From Candidatus Kryptoniota bacterium (GTDB taxonomy: Bacteria; Bacteroidota; Ignavibacteria; Kryptoniales; JAKASW01): a stretch of DNA of 59,759 nucleotides. A program made the position numbers and the translations under genes. Position 1 is the stretch's first letter, and every line of letters starts with the position of its first letter. Below the pieces are notes generated by a model. That model saw only the letters and a list, made by a program, of their open reading frames with translations. It did not search any database and was not told the origin of the DNA. Below are positions 17,838-27,010 of the stretch, in pieces. Location: NCBI GenBank assembly GCA_036567965.1, contig DATCTN010000011.1, forward strand, positions 1 through 59,759, read 5' to 3'.

Positions 17838-19079
17838 TCATTTCCAAACACCCGCAATAGGATGGCCGCAGTATTCACAGCAGCCATTGTTAATATGCAT
17901 CTCGACAACGAAGAAGCCCGATCTCTTTATGACGATTTTATTGCAGGAGGGACAGTACGTAGAGTTGCCGGGGTGACCGGGCACATTTCCCACAAACGCA
18001 TAATGGATTCCTTTGGACATGGCAAGGTCTCTCGCGCGTTCAAGGGTCGAAATCGGAGTCGGAGGAAGATTCAACAGTCTATAATCCGGATGAAACCTGG
18101 TAAAGTGTATCGGCACATCAGGACCAATCTCGCCCACGATCCAGCTTGTGAGATCGTTGAGCATCTTGTCAGAATCATTGAGTGTCGGAACCACGAGGTT
18201 AACGATCTCGAGGTGAGTTTTGGTCTTCGAAACCTGTTTTATACTTCGGATGACAGGCTTGAGCTCTGCGTTGCACACCTTCTGGTAGAAATCTTCGCTG
18301 AATCCTTTGAGATCTATCTTTATTGCGTCGAGGACTTCGCACATTTCTTTGAGCGGATCGGCATTCATGAAGCCGCAGCTTACGAGGACGCTTCTGATCT
18401 TTTGCTCTCTTGCTTTGCGCGCGATGTCGGTCAAATATTCCACGAAGACGGTCGGCTCATTGTAAGTAAATGCAATGATCGGCGTCCTTTCCGATTCGGT
18501 GTTGCTCACGATTTCTTCCGGAGAAGTGAAACCGACCTGGTAGTCCTCAGGTTTCGCCTGCGAGATTTCCCAGTTCTGGCAAAATTGGCACGAGAGCGGA
18601 CACCCTGCAGTCGCCAGCGAGTATGCCTGGCTGCCCGGCAGAAAATGAAAGAAAGGTTTCTTCTCAATCGGGTCGGTGTGAATCGCAATTGGCCTGCCGT
18701 ACACGAGACTTCTGAGTTTTCCGTCCGTGTTCATTCGCGCCCTGCATCTTCCGTGTTCACCCGGTTTGATTACGCAACCCTGGGCGCAGAGGAGACATTT
18801 TACAATCGTTCCTTCGTGATCAAATCGGTTAGCACTCTTGATCTCGTCGGATGTATGGCAGCTCATGCAGTCGACATTTTTAGTATCTGTCGAAAGCCAG
18901 AACCGCGCGACCGGTGATTGTTCGGCAAGCTGTTTGAGATAATCTTCTTCAAATCTCTTTGCGGTTCGCGCGAAGAGATCCTTTAGGAAGGGCGGGGAAG
19001 ATAATGCGACGCACGTACCGCCCGCGATAAACGCAGACTCTGTTATGAATTCGCGTCTGGAAAGTGATCGCCCGTTCAT
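17838..19079 (-). CDS. AmmeMemoRadiSam radical SAM protein with Tat signal and extra CxxCH motif
   Basis: 413-residue protein related to pyruvate-formate-lyase-activating enzymes. The radical SAM cluster motif CPLSCQFC gives Cys160, Cys164 and Cys167. Before it is the family's Cys-rich block CLLCAQGC (95-102) with RCRAR (111-115). The C-terminus has two CxxC pairs (YCPSC, CCEYC) that may form a zinc or rubredoxin-like site. Unusual features: the N-terminus carries a twin-arginine motif (SLSRREFITESAFIAGG), and residues 71-75 read CMSCH, the c-type haem attachment motif. The start ATG 19079 has AAAGGG nine bases upstream. It is the first gene of a three-gene minus-strand operon with the MEMO/AMMECR1 fusion (72-base gap) and the membrane spermidine-synthase-like gene. 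Confidence 0.9.
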   Translation of the reverse strand: MNGRSLSRREFITESAFIAGGTCVALSSPPFLKDLFARTAKRFEEDYLKQLAEQSPVARFWLSTDTKNVDCMSCHTSDEIKSANRFDHEGTIVKCLLCAQGCVIKPGEHGRCRARMNTDGKLRSLVYGRPIAIHTDPIEKKPFFHFLPGSQAYSLATAGCPLSCQFCQNWEISQAKPEDYQVGFTSPEEIVSNTESERTPIIAFTYNEPTVFVEYLTDIARKAREQKIRSVLVSCGFMNADPLKEMCEVLDAIKIDLKGFSEDFYQKVCNAELKPVIRSIKQVSKTKTHLEIVNLVVPTLNDSDKMLNDLTSWIVGEIGPDVPIHFTRFHPDYRLLNLPPTPISTLERARDLAMSKGIHYAFVGNVPGHPGNSTYCPSCNKIVIKRSGFFVVEMHINNGCCEYCGHPIAGVWK

Positions 19080-19736
19080 TCTCGCAGCCCTTTAATAGAA
19101 TGTACGACTGTCAATCAGATCAAGACCGGAAGTCTGGGAGGTCAATCCATCCGATGACTTCGCCTCGTTGCTGCCGACAGCAAATTTCATTTCTATTTGC
19201 CAGTCGGATAATCGGATCTCGATGTAAATCTAGTTTCTTGAGGGTGGATATTCAAGTTGATGAACTTACTCTGAGAAGCCTGATCGGTTATCGGCAATGT
19301 CTGTGATCCCTGCCGAGTTCTTACACGAGAGTGAAGTTCCTCGTTAGACTTCAGAGCTTGCCGGACAGAGAACAAAAAGTCCCAATTTCTTATGGCGGCT
19401 AAAAAGTCACTACCCGGGCTAGAACTGTTTGCGTTTAACCCGTGGTCCGGGCAACTTTCTCCGAGTCAGATGGCTAAACCTAGTGCTGATGCATCGAGCC
19501 CATTCAAGCCGGGAGTTACGGCCGCGTGTCTTTTCAGGTGGCACGCGTGATCACGCCTTTATTCTTTCGAACCATGGTCTTCTGGCTCAACAACTTCGTG
19601 ATCTGGGTTGGTTCGGGAATGGTTGACAGGATCACTGTCCTCAATTTCATATTGCTACAAGAAATGGGGCAGGTCAATGCCGCGCCGATCAGGTCATTCT
19701 CGTTGATCGTAACAGCTGGGCAATCATCAAACGCTA
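19080..19736. other. Non-coding gap between the radical SAM and GH78 genes
   Basis: About 650 bases. Short open frames on both strands at 19526-19753 overlap each other and match no family I recognise. Presumed to hold the promoter of the AmmeMemoRadiSam operon. No hairpin terminator was evident. Confidence 0.4.
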
Positions 19737-22514
19737 TCATTTGTGAATTATAGAAACAAAATGATAACTCCCCGACCCTATTTCGTAAATAGCTCTTCCG
19801 TTCTCGAAGCTAAGGAATTTTACGCCCGAAGCGACGGATGCATTTCTTCCACTCTCCGTCACGGCACTTTCGCTGTGAGACGGAATGTAAATAGTTGCCG
19901 TTGTGTTCGCGGGAATGTCGATGTCCCAACTAAACTTGTCTTCCTCTCTCCTCCAGTAGCTCTTGATCAGACCGTACATCGAGAGATAAGAAGCCTTCAC
20001 AAACCTCAAATCACCTGCCGGGTGTGGATCCATGAAGATGTGTTTGAAGGCCGGACTGTCGATATCGGCTTTGATCCCGGCAAGATCTTCGTAGTACCAT
20101 ACAAGGAGATCGCCCAGGAGCATAACATGATTGCCTGAATTCATGTCGGGAGCGGCAGTATTTCCGTTCCACAGTTCCCAAATGGTCGTTGCACCGTTTT
20201 CAATCATGTATCCCCAGCTTGGATAGTCTTTGTTTTCTGCGAGACGGACCGCAACTTCCGTTCTGCCATAATCGGTCAGTCCGCGCATCATCCACTGTCC
20301 GCCGACCAGACCCGTGCTTACGTGTGTCTTGTTCTCGTGGACCGTCTTGTAAAGGAGATGTTCGAAAACATTTTTCGCCAGGTCGTCCGGCGATAAGTGG
20401 AAAGACAACGCGAGCAAATTGGCCGTCACGGTATTGTTCGAATAGCAAAGACTGTCCCTGTTCAGATAGGTTATGTCTATCGCGTGGCGTACTTTCTCTG
20501 CCAGTGAAGCGTATTCAACTGAGTCCTGAACTTTGTTCAGAAGGTGCGAGTAACCTTCCATTACTGTTAAACAATAATAGAAGTAAGCGGAGCCGATAAA
20601 ATCTCCTGGAGTTATCCGGTTTGGATCTTCGGAATGTATTAGTTCCGGTTTCTCGGGCGGCATGCACCAATCACCGTATGTATCCCTGGGAAGAAGATAA
20701 TTCTTCATGTAATTATCGCGCATATAGAAGAGCCATTTCTTCATGCGGTCATAATTTCTTGCGATGACACTGATGTTCGCGAATTGTCTGTAAAGAGTTC
20801 CGGGAATGATTATAAATGATGACGGCCAGGTCATGTTGTCAGTGTATATCGGCCAGTAGGCGGGTGCCACGTTCGGAATGCTGCCGCCGGGTTTTTGTGC
20901 GTCCGCGATGTCTGTAACCCATTTTGCGTAGAGTGCATTGTTATCGAAAAGGAAAGTCTCTCCGTAAGAATTTGTTGAACGATCTCCAAGCCATCCCTGA
21001 CGCTCGTCGCGCTGAGGACAGTCGGTCGGGATGCTTCGATAATTCCCGCGAATCCCCCAATACGCCGCGTGATAGATCCTGTTCATGATGTCGCTGGAAC
21101 AGCTGAAGCTTCCGACAGTTCTTACATCATCGTAAACTACCCTTCCCCGGATTGTACCCAAGTCGGCATTACCCGGGTATCCTGTCAGCTCGACGTATCT
21201 GAATCCGTGATAGGTGAGTATAGGCTCCCATCGTTCAAGTCCTTTGCCTCCTGTGATGTAAGTGTCCGTTTGTTCGGCAGAGCGTAGATTTGCGGTGTAT
21301 AGATTTCCGTCCGGACGCAAGGTCTCGGCAAAGCGCATTTTGATCTTAGTGGAATTACTCGTCCTGACTTTAAGTGAGACCCAACCCACCATGTTTTGTC
21401 CCATATCATATACATACACGCCCGGCTTGACCTGTCTCATCGATTTGGGAACGAGATTCTGCATCACCTTAATCGGATTTATCATCTGCGCGCTGAGCTC
21501 ATCGGAAGGACTCGCTACTCTCTTGGCGTTCTTCCAATTAGAATCATCGAAGTCTGTCTTGTCCCAGCCGGACATTTCCTTCCTGGCATCGTAGGCTTCA
21601 CCGTCGTATTCGTTATTGGACGTAATCGGTCCGTCGGTGGTTATTTTCCATGTTGTGTCGCTCACGATGTATTGTGTCGAGTTGTCTTCGTTTTCGATAA
21701 CCAACTGGGAAATCATTTTCGGAAAGCCGTAGTTGATCGTTTTCGTCGGCACCATATGGCGGGGCGCGAAAAAGCGTCCGTTGCCGAGGATCACGCCGAT
21801 TTCATTCTTGCCCCCCACGATATACTTCGTGACATCAAATGTTATGCAATAGGATCTCTTCGGGTATTCTGAAAGCGCAGGTGCAAGGACCTGATCACCG
21901 ATCTTATGACCGTTGATGTGCAATTCAAATAATCCCAAACCGCAAACGTAAATCGTAGCTCTTTTAGTTTTGTTCGATGCGTCAAATTGTTTACTGAGGT
22001 AACGTGCAGACAATCTCGTGTGCTCACTGTCCGGATTATCGGTTCCGATGGCGCTATCGAGTCCCACCCAATATCCTTTCCAGTCTGTACTTTTCAACAG
22101 GCCCATGCTCCACTTTGCCGGTTCGCTCCATCCCGATTCGGTGCCGTGGTTGTGCCAGACCTTCACTTTCCAAAAGCACTCCTCGCCCGAAAGAAGCTCC
22201 TTCCCAGCGTAAATCACGTTTATGCTTTCGTCAGATGTGATCTTCTTCGAATCCCAGAGGTCACCATCGTCCGCGTTCAATTTCCTGAGAGAGCTTGCAA
22301 CCAATATTCTATAGGATGTCTGCTTCTCGTTTCTTCGATCCGAGACACTGTACCATGATAGACGCGGGGTGACCACGTCAATCCCGAGAGGATTGACAAG
22401 ATACTCGCACCGCAAATATGATGGATGCAGAATATCTTTCTGATTCCCTTTGGATATGCCTGCACAAAATGCTACGATAAGGAGCGGCAGGAAAATTATT
22501 GGATGTGCTCTCAT
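19737..22514 (-). CDS. Secreted GH78 alpha-L-rhamnosidase
   Basis: 925-residue protein with a signal peptide (about 1-23). The usual bacterial alpha-L-rhamnosidase layout follows: N-terminal fibronectin-like domain starting at LRCEYLVNPLGIDVVTPRLSW, beta-sandwich lectin-like domains, the (alpha/alpha)6 barrel and a C-terminal beta domain. The catalytic region CPQRDERQGWLGD puts the general acid at Glu504 beside Asp503. GATTIWELWNG holds the expected general base Glu780. It cleaves terminal rhamnose from plant glycosides or pectin-derived chains. It is a single minus-strand gene lying back to back with the sugar ABC operon, so the 765-base gap between them probably holds divergent promoters. 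Length and motifs are fully typical. Confidence 0.95.
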   Translation of the reverse strand: MRAHPIIFLPLLIVAFCAGISKGNQKDILHPSYLRCEYLVNPLGIDVVTPRLSWYSVSDRRNEKQTSYRILVASSLRKLNADDGDLWDSKKITSDESINVIYAGKELLSGEECFWKVKVWHNHGTESGWSEPAKWSMGLLKSTDWKGYWVGLDSAIGTDNPDSEHTRLSARYLSKQFDASNKTKRATIYVCGLGLFELHINGHKIGDQVLAPALSEYPKRSYCITFDVTKYIVGGKNEIGVILGNGRFFAPRHMVPTKTINYGFPKMISQLVIENEDNSTQYIVSDTTWKITTDGPITSNNEYDGEAYDARKEMSGWDKTDFDDSNWKNAKRVASPSDELSAQMINPIKVMQNLVPKSMRQVKPGVYVYDMGQNMVGWVSLKVRTSNSTKIKMRFAETLRPDGNLYTANLRSAEQTDTYITGGKGLERWEPILTYHGFRYVELTGYPGNADLGTIRGRVVYDDVRTVGSFSCSSDIMNRIYHAAYWGIRGNYRSIPTDCPQRDERQGWLGDRSTNSYGETFLFDNNALYAKWVTDIADAQKPGGSIPNVAPAYWPIYTDNMTWPSSFIIIPGTLYRQFANISVIARNYDRMKKWLFYMRDNYMKNYLLPRDTYGDWCMPPEKPELIHSEDPNRITPGDFIGSAYFYYCLTVMEGYSHLLNKVQDSVEYASLAEKVRHAIDITYLNRDSLCYSNNTVTANLLALSFHLSPDDLAKNVFEHLLYKTVHENKTHVSTGLVGGQWMMRGLTDYGRTEVAVRLAENKDYPSWGYMIENGATTIWELWNGNTAAPDMNSGNHVMLLGDLLVWYYEDLAGIKADIDSPAFKHIFMDPHPAGDLRFVKASYLSMYGLIKSYWRREEDKFSWDIDIPANTTATIYIPSHSESAVTESGRNASVASGVKFLSFENGRAIYEIGSGSYHFVSIIHK

Positions 22515-22648
22515 TGTAACTCGCTTTTCTTGAACGTTTGATCGAGTGGAACACTTTGCCGGAGATCCTGATGGGGGGTGAGTTCCTATTTTCGATTTTA
22601 TTTGCCAATGGCAAGTTAGGGATCGGATAAAGGATTGGCAAATTTGGG

Positions 22649-22770
22649 TGACGTGACCGCAAAAGTGATCCAGTGTTAAATTCGTAAGTGGAGGTAACAG
22701 TGGATCTCAGTCGGTTGAAAGGGGCAAGAAGCGGCACACGGTAGAATGGATCGTGGCGATGCGGAAGGAC
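22649..22770 (+). mobile_element. Decayed second copy of the IS3-family 5' end
   Basis: Bases 22649-22770 align with the minus-strand element at 13903-13750. Both begin TGACGTG, share a TGTTA-ATT-GTAA leader pattern and reach an OrfA start reading GKKRHTVEWIVAM here (22723 onward; GKKRHTVESIVAM in the other copy). The initiating ATG is gone (GAAAGGGGC in its place) and similarity ends near 22770. The remnant lies in the gap between the GH78 gene and the sugar ABC operon. Confidence 0.6.
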
Positions 22771-23279
22771 CCTTGTCGAGTCACCAAATCATTACCAAGG
22801 CGTATGCCACCCTCGGCCACATATACCTGATTAACCAAAACGTTACCACTGCTTGTACAAGATGTGGAAAGACTTGTCATGAAGATAAAAGAAAGCTGCT
22901 CATTGCGAATAGAAATTGAGCACTTTGTCATTCAAGATTTCAGTTCTTAGGATTTTGAGTCCAGTGCGTCTACCAGTTCCGCCATCACGCCTTGCGTGAA
23001 AATATGACCGACTCGGCATCTTGGTCAAACATGTGGTCTTGCCGGAGACTCACCTCTCGTTTATACGTACCAACTCCTCACCTGTGCTGACCCCAATCGA
23101 GAACCCTCGCTCTTTCTTTCATCGCACAAACACGAATTCTAGCGTAGAACTCACTTGTTCGATCGAGCATCCCTTCGTGCTGGAAAGCGCATGGGCCTGG
23201 AACCTGTTTGATATACCGGCGTAGACTGTTTAAAATATCAAAAGCTGGTTTATCTCACTCTTACTTGAGAGGTGTAAAT
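22771..23279 (+). other. Promoter-side gap before the sugar ABC operon
   Basis: About 500 bases with no gene seen on either strand. It should contain the promoter of the transporter operon. No clear operator repeat was found. Confidence 0.4.
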
Positions 23280-24224
23280 ATGTCAAAGATCAAAAGCATT
23301 CTTATACTTCTCTTTGTTCCTGCTATTTTGGTCGTATCGTGCGGGAAGAGCAAGTCTGGTTCGGGCAATCCAAAGTTCATGATCGGTTTCTCACAGTGCA
23401 ATAGCTCTGAGCCGTGGCGGGAAGCCATGAATAAAGAAATCGAATCAGAAGTTGCCAAGCACCCGGAAATAGAACTTCTTATATCCGACGCACAACAAGA
23501 GAACGAGCGACAGATAGCAGATGTGGAGAATTTCATTGTCCGTGGCGTTGATCTGATTATGATTTCGCCCAACGAAGCACAGCCGCTGACTGCGGTTGTC
23601 GGTAAAGCGTATGACAAGGGGATTTCCGTAATTGTCATAGACAGGAAAATACTGTCCGATAAATACACTTGCTTCATCGGAGCAGACAACAGGCTTATCG
23701 GGAAGGAAGCCGGTGAATGCGCGGCGAAGCTCTTGCATGGAATAGGAAGCGTTGTTGAGATATGGGGGCTCAAGGGATCTACTCCTGCGATCGAAAGGCA
23801 TGAGGGCTTCCTCGAAGGCATAAGTCCTTATCCACAGATCAAAATCATTTACTCGCAGGATGGTGCATGGCTGCGGGAAAAGGGGAGATCGATAATGGAA
23901 AACGCCCTGCAGAGGTTCGACAGGATTGATCTGGTTTACGGCCATAACGATCCTATGGCGATGGGGGCATATCTTGCAGCGAGTTACCTGGGGCGGGCCG
24001 AGAGTATGTACTTTATTGGAATTGACGGGCTGCCCGGACCGGAAGGCGGCATCCAGGCAGTCGCTGATCGAGAGCTTAGCGCTACCTTCGTGTATCCGAC
24101 AGGCGGCGGAGTTGCCGTTCAGACCGCTCTGAAGATCTTAAAGGGAGAAACGGTGGAAAAAATAATCACACTGCAGTCGATGGAGATTGACACTACGAAC
24201 GCAAAAAACTATTTGAGCAGATGA
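23280..24224 (+). CDS. Sugar ABC transporter substrate-binding lipoprotein (RbsB-like)
   Basis: 314-residue periplasmic binding protein of the ribose/galactose type (LacI-like fold, PF13407). The ATG at 23280 has GAGAGGTG upstream and gives the lipoprotein leader KSILILLFVPAILVVSC, so the lipidated Cys is near residue 22. A frame open back to 23208 lacks a signal. Family features include IGFSQCNSSEPWR at the mature start, the SPNEAQPLT hinge region, VIDRKILSDKYTCFIGADN and a VYGHNDPMAMGAYLA segment. It would capture a monosaccharide released by the local glycosidases. First gene of a three-gene operon; 19 bases separate it from the ATPase start. Confidence 0.93.
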   Translation: MSKIKSILILLFVPAILVVSCGKSKSGSGNPKFMIGFSQCNSSEPWREAMNKEIESEVAKHPEIELLISDAQQENERQIADVENFIVRGVDLIMISPNEAQPLTAVVGKAYDKGISVIVIDRKILSDKYTCFIGADNRLIGKEAGECAAKLLHGIGSVVEIWGLKGSTPAIERHEGFLEGISPYPQIKIIYSQDGAWLREKGRSIMENALQRFDRIDLVYGHNDPMAMGAYLAASYLGRAESMYFIGIDGLPGPEGGIQAVADRELSATFVYPTGGGVAVQTALKILKGETVEKIITLQSMEIDTTNAKNYLSR

Positions 24225-24243
24225 CCGTGCGGTCTATTTGAAC

Positions 24244-25749
24244 ATGTTGAAACTCTCAAACATCAGTAAGTCTTTCTTCGGAGTGGAAGTTCTGCATGAC
24301 ATAAGTCTTGTTTTTGAGCCGGGCTGCGTTACATCAGTCGTGGGTGAAAACGGAGCGGGTAAATCCACCCTTATGAAAATCATTGGCGGAATCTATAATG
24401 ATTATGATGGCGAGATTTCATTCGGAGGACAGCCTTTGGTCTTCAGGAATCCGCGTGACGCGGACAAGTGGGGAATCTCGATCATCCATCAAGAGTTGAA
24501 TTGCATTTCAGACCTCACCGCTGCTGAAAATATTTTTCTCGGCAGAGAACCTGTCAACAATCTGCGGTTCATCGATTTCGATGCCCTAAATAGAAATGCG
24601 AGAACCCTTCTTGAGCAATTTGATTTCCCCTATCCGCCGAATGTAAAAATGCGGAGTATTAGTATCGGGTGGCAGCAAATTGTGGAGATCGTGCGCGCGT
24701 TATCTACGGATGCCCGGGTGATAATATTAGACGAGCCAACTTCCGCACTGACCAGGAATGAAACAGATATTCTATTCGACAAGATACGTCTCCTGAAGGA
24801 GAAACGTAAAATAATCATCTTCGTTTCTCACCGGCTCGAGGAGATCTACGAAATAGCGGATCAAATCGCAATCCTTCGCGACGGTAAGTTGATCGGCAAA
24901 TATGCTTCCCAGGAAATTCCAAGATCTGCGCTGATCAATAAAATGGTGGGGAAGAATGTGTCCGAAGAAGCTATCGGCAGACAGCCGAACAACAACGGGA
25001 CCATGCTGCGCGTTTCGGGACTGACGGTGTTTAAAGAGCACGAGAGACGTCTCACCGGAATTGATTTTGAATTGAGGAAGGGTGAAGTCCTGGGGATCGC
25101 GGGACTAATGGATTCTGGAAAGTCAGAGCTGCTAAAATTTTTGTTCGGATCAGTCAACGCCGCGCACGATGGTCAGATTCTCCTCAGGAATAAGGTTTTT
25201 CGTCCAAAGTCCCCGACGGATTCCATCAATGAAGGAGTGTTTTATTTGCCGGGTGACAGAAAGGCTGAAGCAATTCTTCATGGACTTGACCTGATCCAAA
25301 ATACCAGCATATCCGTACTCTCGCAGTTTTCGAGATTTGGATTCCTTAATGGCAAGATGGAATCAGATGTGGTGGGGGCGCAGGCACATAGCATGAACGT
25401 GAGAATGCGCTCGCTCCACCAACCGATTGAAAGTTTGAGTGGAGGGAATCAGCAGAAGATAATTTTTGCTAGGGGGTTATTGAGCAAATCAGAACTGTTC
25501 CTGCTGGACGAACCCACGAGAGGGATCGACGTGGGAGCGAAAGAAGAGATCTATAAATTGATACAGCGCCTTGCCGGGGAAGGCATATCATTCATGATCA
25601 GTAGCTCTGATATCATGGAACTACTCAGGATCGCCGATAGAATTCTCGTGCTCTTTCGCGGCAAACCGACAGCTTTGCTGGATACAAACAAAGCGAATGC
25701 AAGCGACATATTGCATTATGTCTTCAATGAAAACGCTGCTCATGAATAA
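24244..25749 (+). CDS. Sugar ABC transporter ATP-binding protein, double ATPase (RbsA/MglA-like)
   Basis: About 501 residues with two ATPase halves. The first has Walker A GENGAGKST, a divergent signature SISIGWQQ and Walker B VIILDEPTSAL. The second has the degenerate Walker A-like GLMDSGKSE normal for this family, the signature LSGGNQQK and Walker B LFLLDEPTRGID. ATG 24244 is preferred to an upstream TTG (24238); no strong ribosome site is seen. It overlaps the permease start by eight bases, which indicates translational coupling. It powers import of a pentose or hexose across the inner membrane. Confidence 0.94.
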   Translation: MLKLSNISKSFFGVEVLHDISLVFEPGCVTSVVGENGAGKSTLMKIIGGIYNDYDGEISFGGQPLVFRNPRDADKWGISIIHQELNCISDLTAAENIFLGREPVNNLRFIDFDALNRNARTLLEQFDFPYPPNVKMRSISIGWQQIVEIVRALSTDARVIILDEPTSALTRNETDILFDKIRLLKEKRKIIIFVSHRLEEIYEIADQIAILRDGKLIGKYASQEIPRSALINKMVGKNVSEEAIGRQPNNNGTMLRVSGLTVFKEHERRLTGIDFELRKGEVLGIAGLMDSGKSELLKFLFGSVNAAHDGQILLRNKVFRPKSPTDSINEGVFYLPGDRKAEAILHGLDLIQNTSISVLSQFSRFGFLNGKMESDVVGAQAHSMNVRMRSLHQPIESLSGGNQQKIIFARGLLSKSELFLLDEPTRGIDVGAKEEIYKLIQRLAGEGISFMISSSDIMELLRIADRILVLFRGKPTALLDTNKANASDILHYVFNENAAHE

Positions 25750-26770
25750 ATTGAGACTCTCTGATCGCGATTGGATAAAGCCCTCGCTCGGTGTCTTGTT
25801 GATATTTGTGATGTGCGTAATCTTCTCTCCGCTCGGGAGCGATGGATCGTTGATTTTCCTCAAGGTGGAAAATCTGACCAACATCCTGAGACAGGTATCG
25901 GAGAATGGGATAATCTCAGTCGGGATGACATTTGTCATCATCGGTGGAGGAATTGACCTTTCTGTCGGATCGGTCCTGGCACTTAGTGCGACCATCACAG
26001 CTTTCGGGTTGATGGATTGGCAGCTAGGATTTGTGCCGACAGTCGTTGTCGCACTTGCGGTAAGCAGTGCGGCAGGCCTGATAAATGGTATCTTAACCTC
26101 CTGGGGGAGGATTCAATCCTTTATTGTCACGCTCGCCATGATGACAGCGGCGAGAGGCTTCGCCCTCTTTATTGCGAACAACAACTCACGGAATATCGGA
26201 TTCGGACAACACGCCGCGCCGGAAATTTTTCAGGTCTTTACACAAAGCTACTTCGGTATTCCGTTCCCTGTATTCATCTTCCTGGCAATCGGCGTACTGT
26301 TTCTGGTCATGCTAAAAAAGACTAGATTCGGACGGCACGTCTTCGCCGTCGGGAGCAATCAGGAGGCGGCAGTTCTTGCCGGCCTAAAAGTGAATTGGGT
26401 TAGAACAACTACGTTCATAATCGCGGCACTACTGTCGGGCCTCGCCGGAATCATCCACACCGGACAACTACTTCAGGGAAATCCCAACGATGGGGTCGGG
26501 TTCGAGCTGGATGCGATCGCTGCGGTTGTGATAGGCGGAACGAGTCTCATGGGCGGAAAGGGAAGCGTTGAGGGAACACTTGCGGGCGTACTGATAATCG
26601 GACTTCTCAGCAATATCCTGGGCCTTCACGGAATCCAAAAGGACTTTCAACTCATGCTCAAAGGAGGAATTATTCTTGCAGCTGTGTTCGTTCAAGAAGC
26701 GGGATATAAGACCAATTTTCAAAAATTACTCAGCCTCCTCAGAAGGAATTCAGATAGTTCATCCGTGTAG
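25742..26770 (+). CDS. Sugar ABC transporter permease (RbsC-like)
   Basis: About 342 residues with eight to ten membrane segments, of the BPD_transp_2 family. Diagnostic segments are ENGIISVGMTFVIIGGGIDL (trimmed core VIIGGGIDLSVGSVLAL), GLINGILTSWGRIQSFIVTL and AVVIGGTSLMGGKGSVEGT near the C-terminus. ATG 25742 overlaps the ATPase stop codon by eight bases. An earlier in-frame ATG at 25697 would add 15 residues within the ATPase gene and is less likely. It forms the channel of the importer, presumably as a homodimer. Confidence 0.94.
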   Translation: MNKLRLSDRDWIKPSLGVLLIFVMCVIFSPLGSDGSLIFLKVENLTNILRQVSENGIISVGMTFVIIGGGIDLSVGSVLALSATITAFGLMDWQLGFVPTVVVALAVSSAAGLINGILTSWGRIQSFIVTLAMMTAARGFALFIANNNSRNIGFGQHAAPEIFQVFTQSYFGIPFPVFIFLAIGVLFLVMLKKTRFGRHVFAVGSNQEAAVLAGLKVNWVRTTTFIIAALLSGLAGIIHTGQLLQGNPNDGVGFELDAIAAVVIGGTSLMGGKGSVEGTLAGVLIIGLLSNILGLHGIQKDFQLMLKGGIILAAVFVQEAGYKTNFQKLLSLLRRNSDSSSV

Positions 26771-27010
26771 AAGAAGACCATGATTGTTTCGAGAAAAGGT
26801 GAATTTGTCGGATTGTATTGATCTTGCATTCTATCGTGTCATGAAATTTCAGAGGTGATCCTTGCGCAGGCGGTTGTCGATTCAGATGCAGAACCATAAA
26901 TTTCCAATGGCATGTTACACATGGGGAAATCAAAATGCCGGATAGTGGCGGAGGCGCACCTGCCAATCCCGTAAACGCCATAGACTGTTGACATAATTGA
27001 AGGAGATTCC

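Noticed and set aside
17802-18917. A 371-codon forward open frame
   Set aside because: It lies antisense to the radical SAM gene, whose motifs are unmistakable; no family features in the forward frame.
19526-19753. Small gene in the gap before GH78
   Set aside because: Both strands are open over the same bases, no ribosome site and no recognisable motif.
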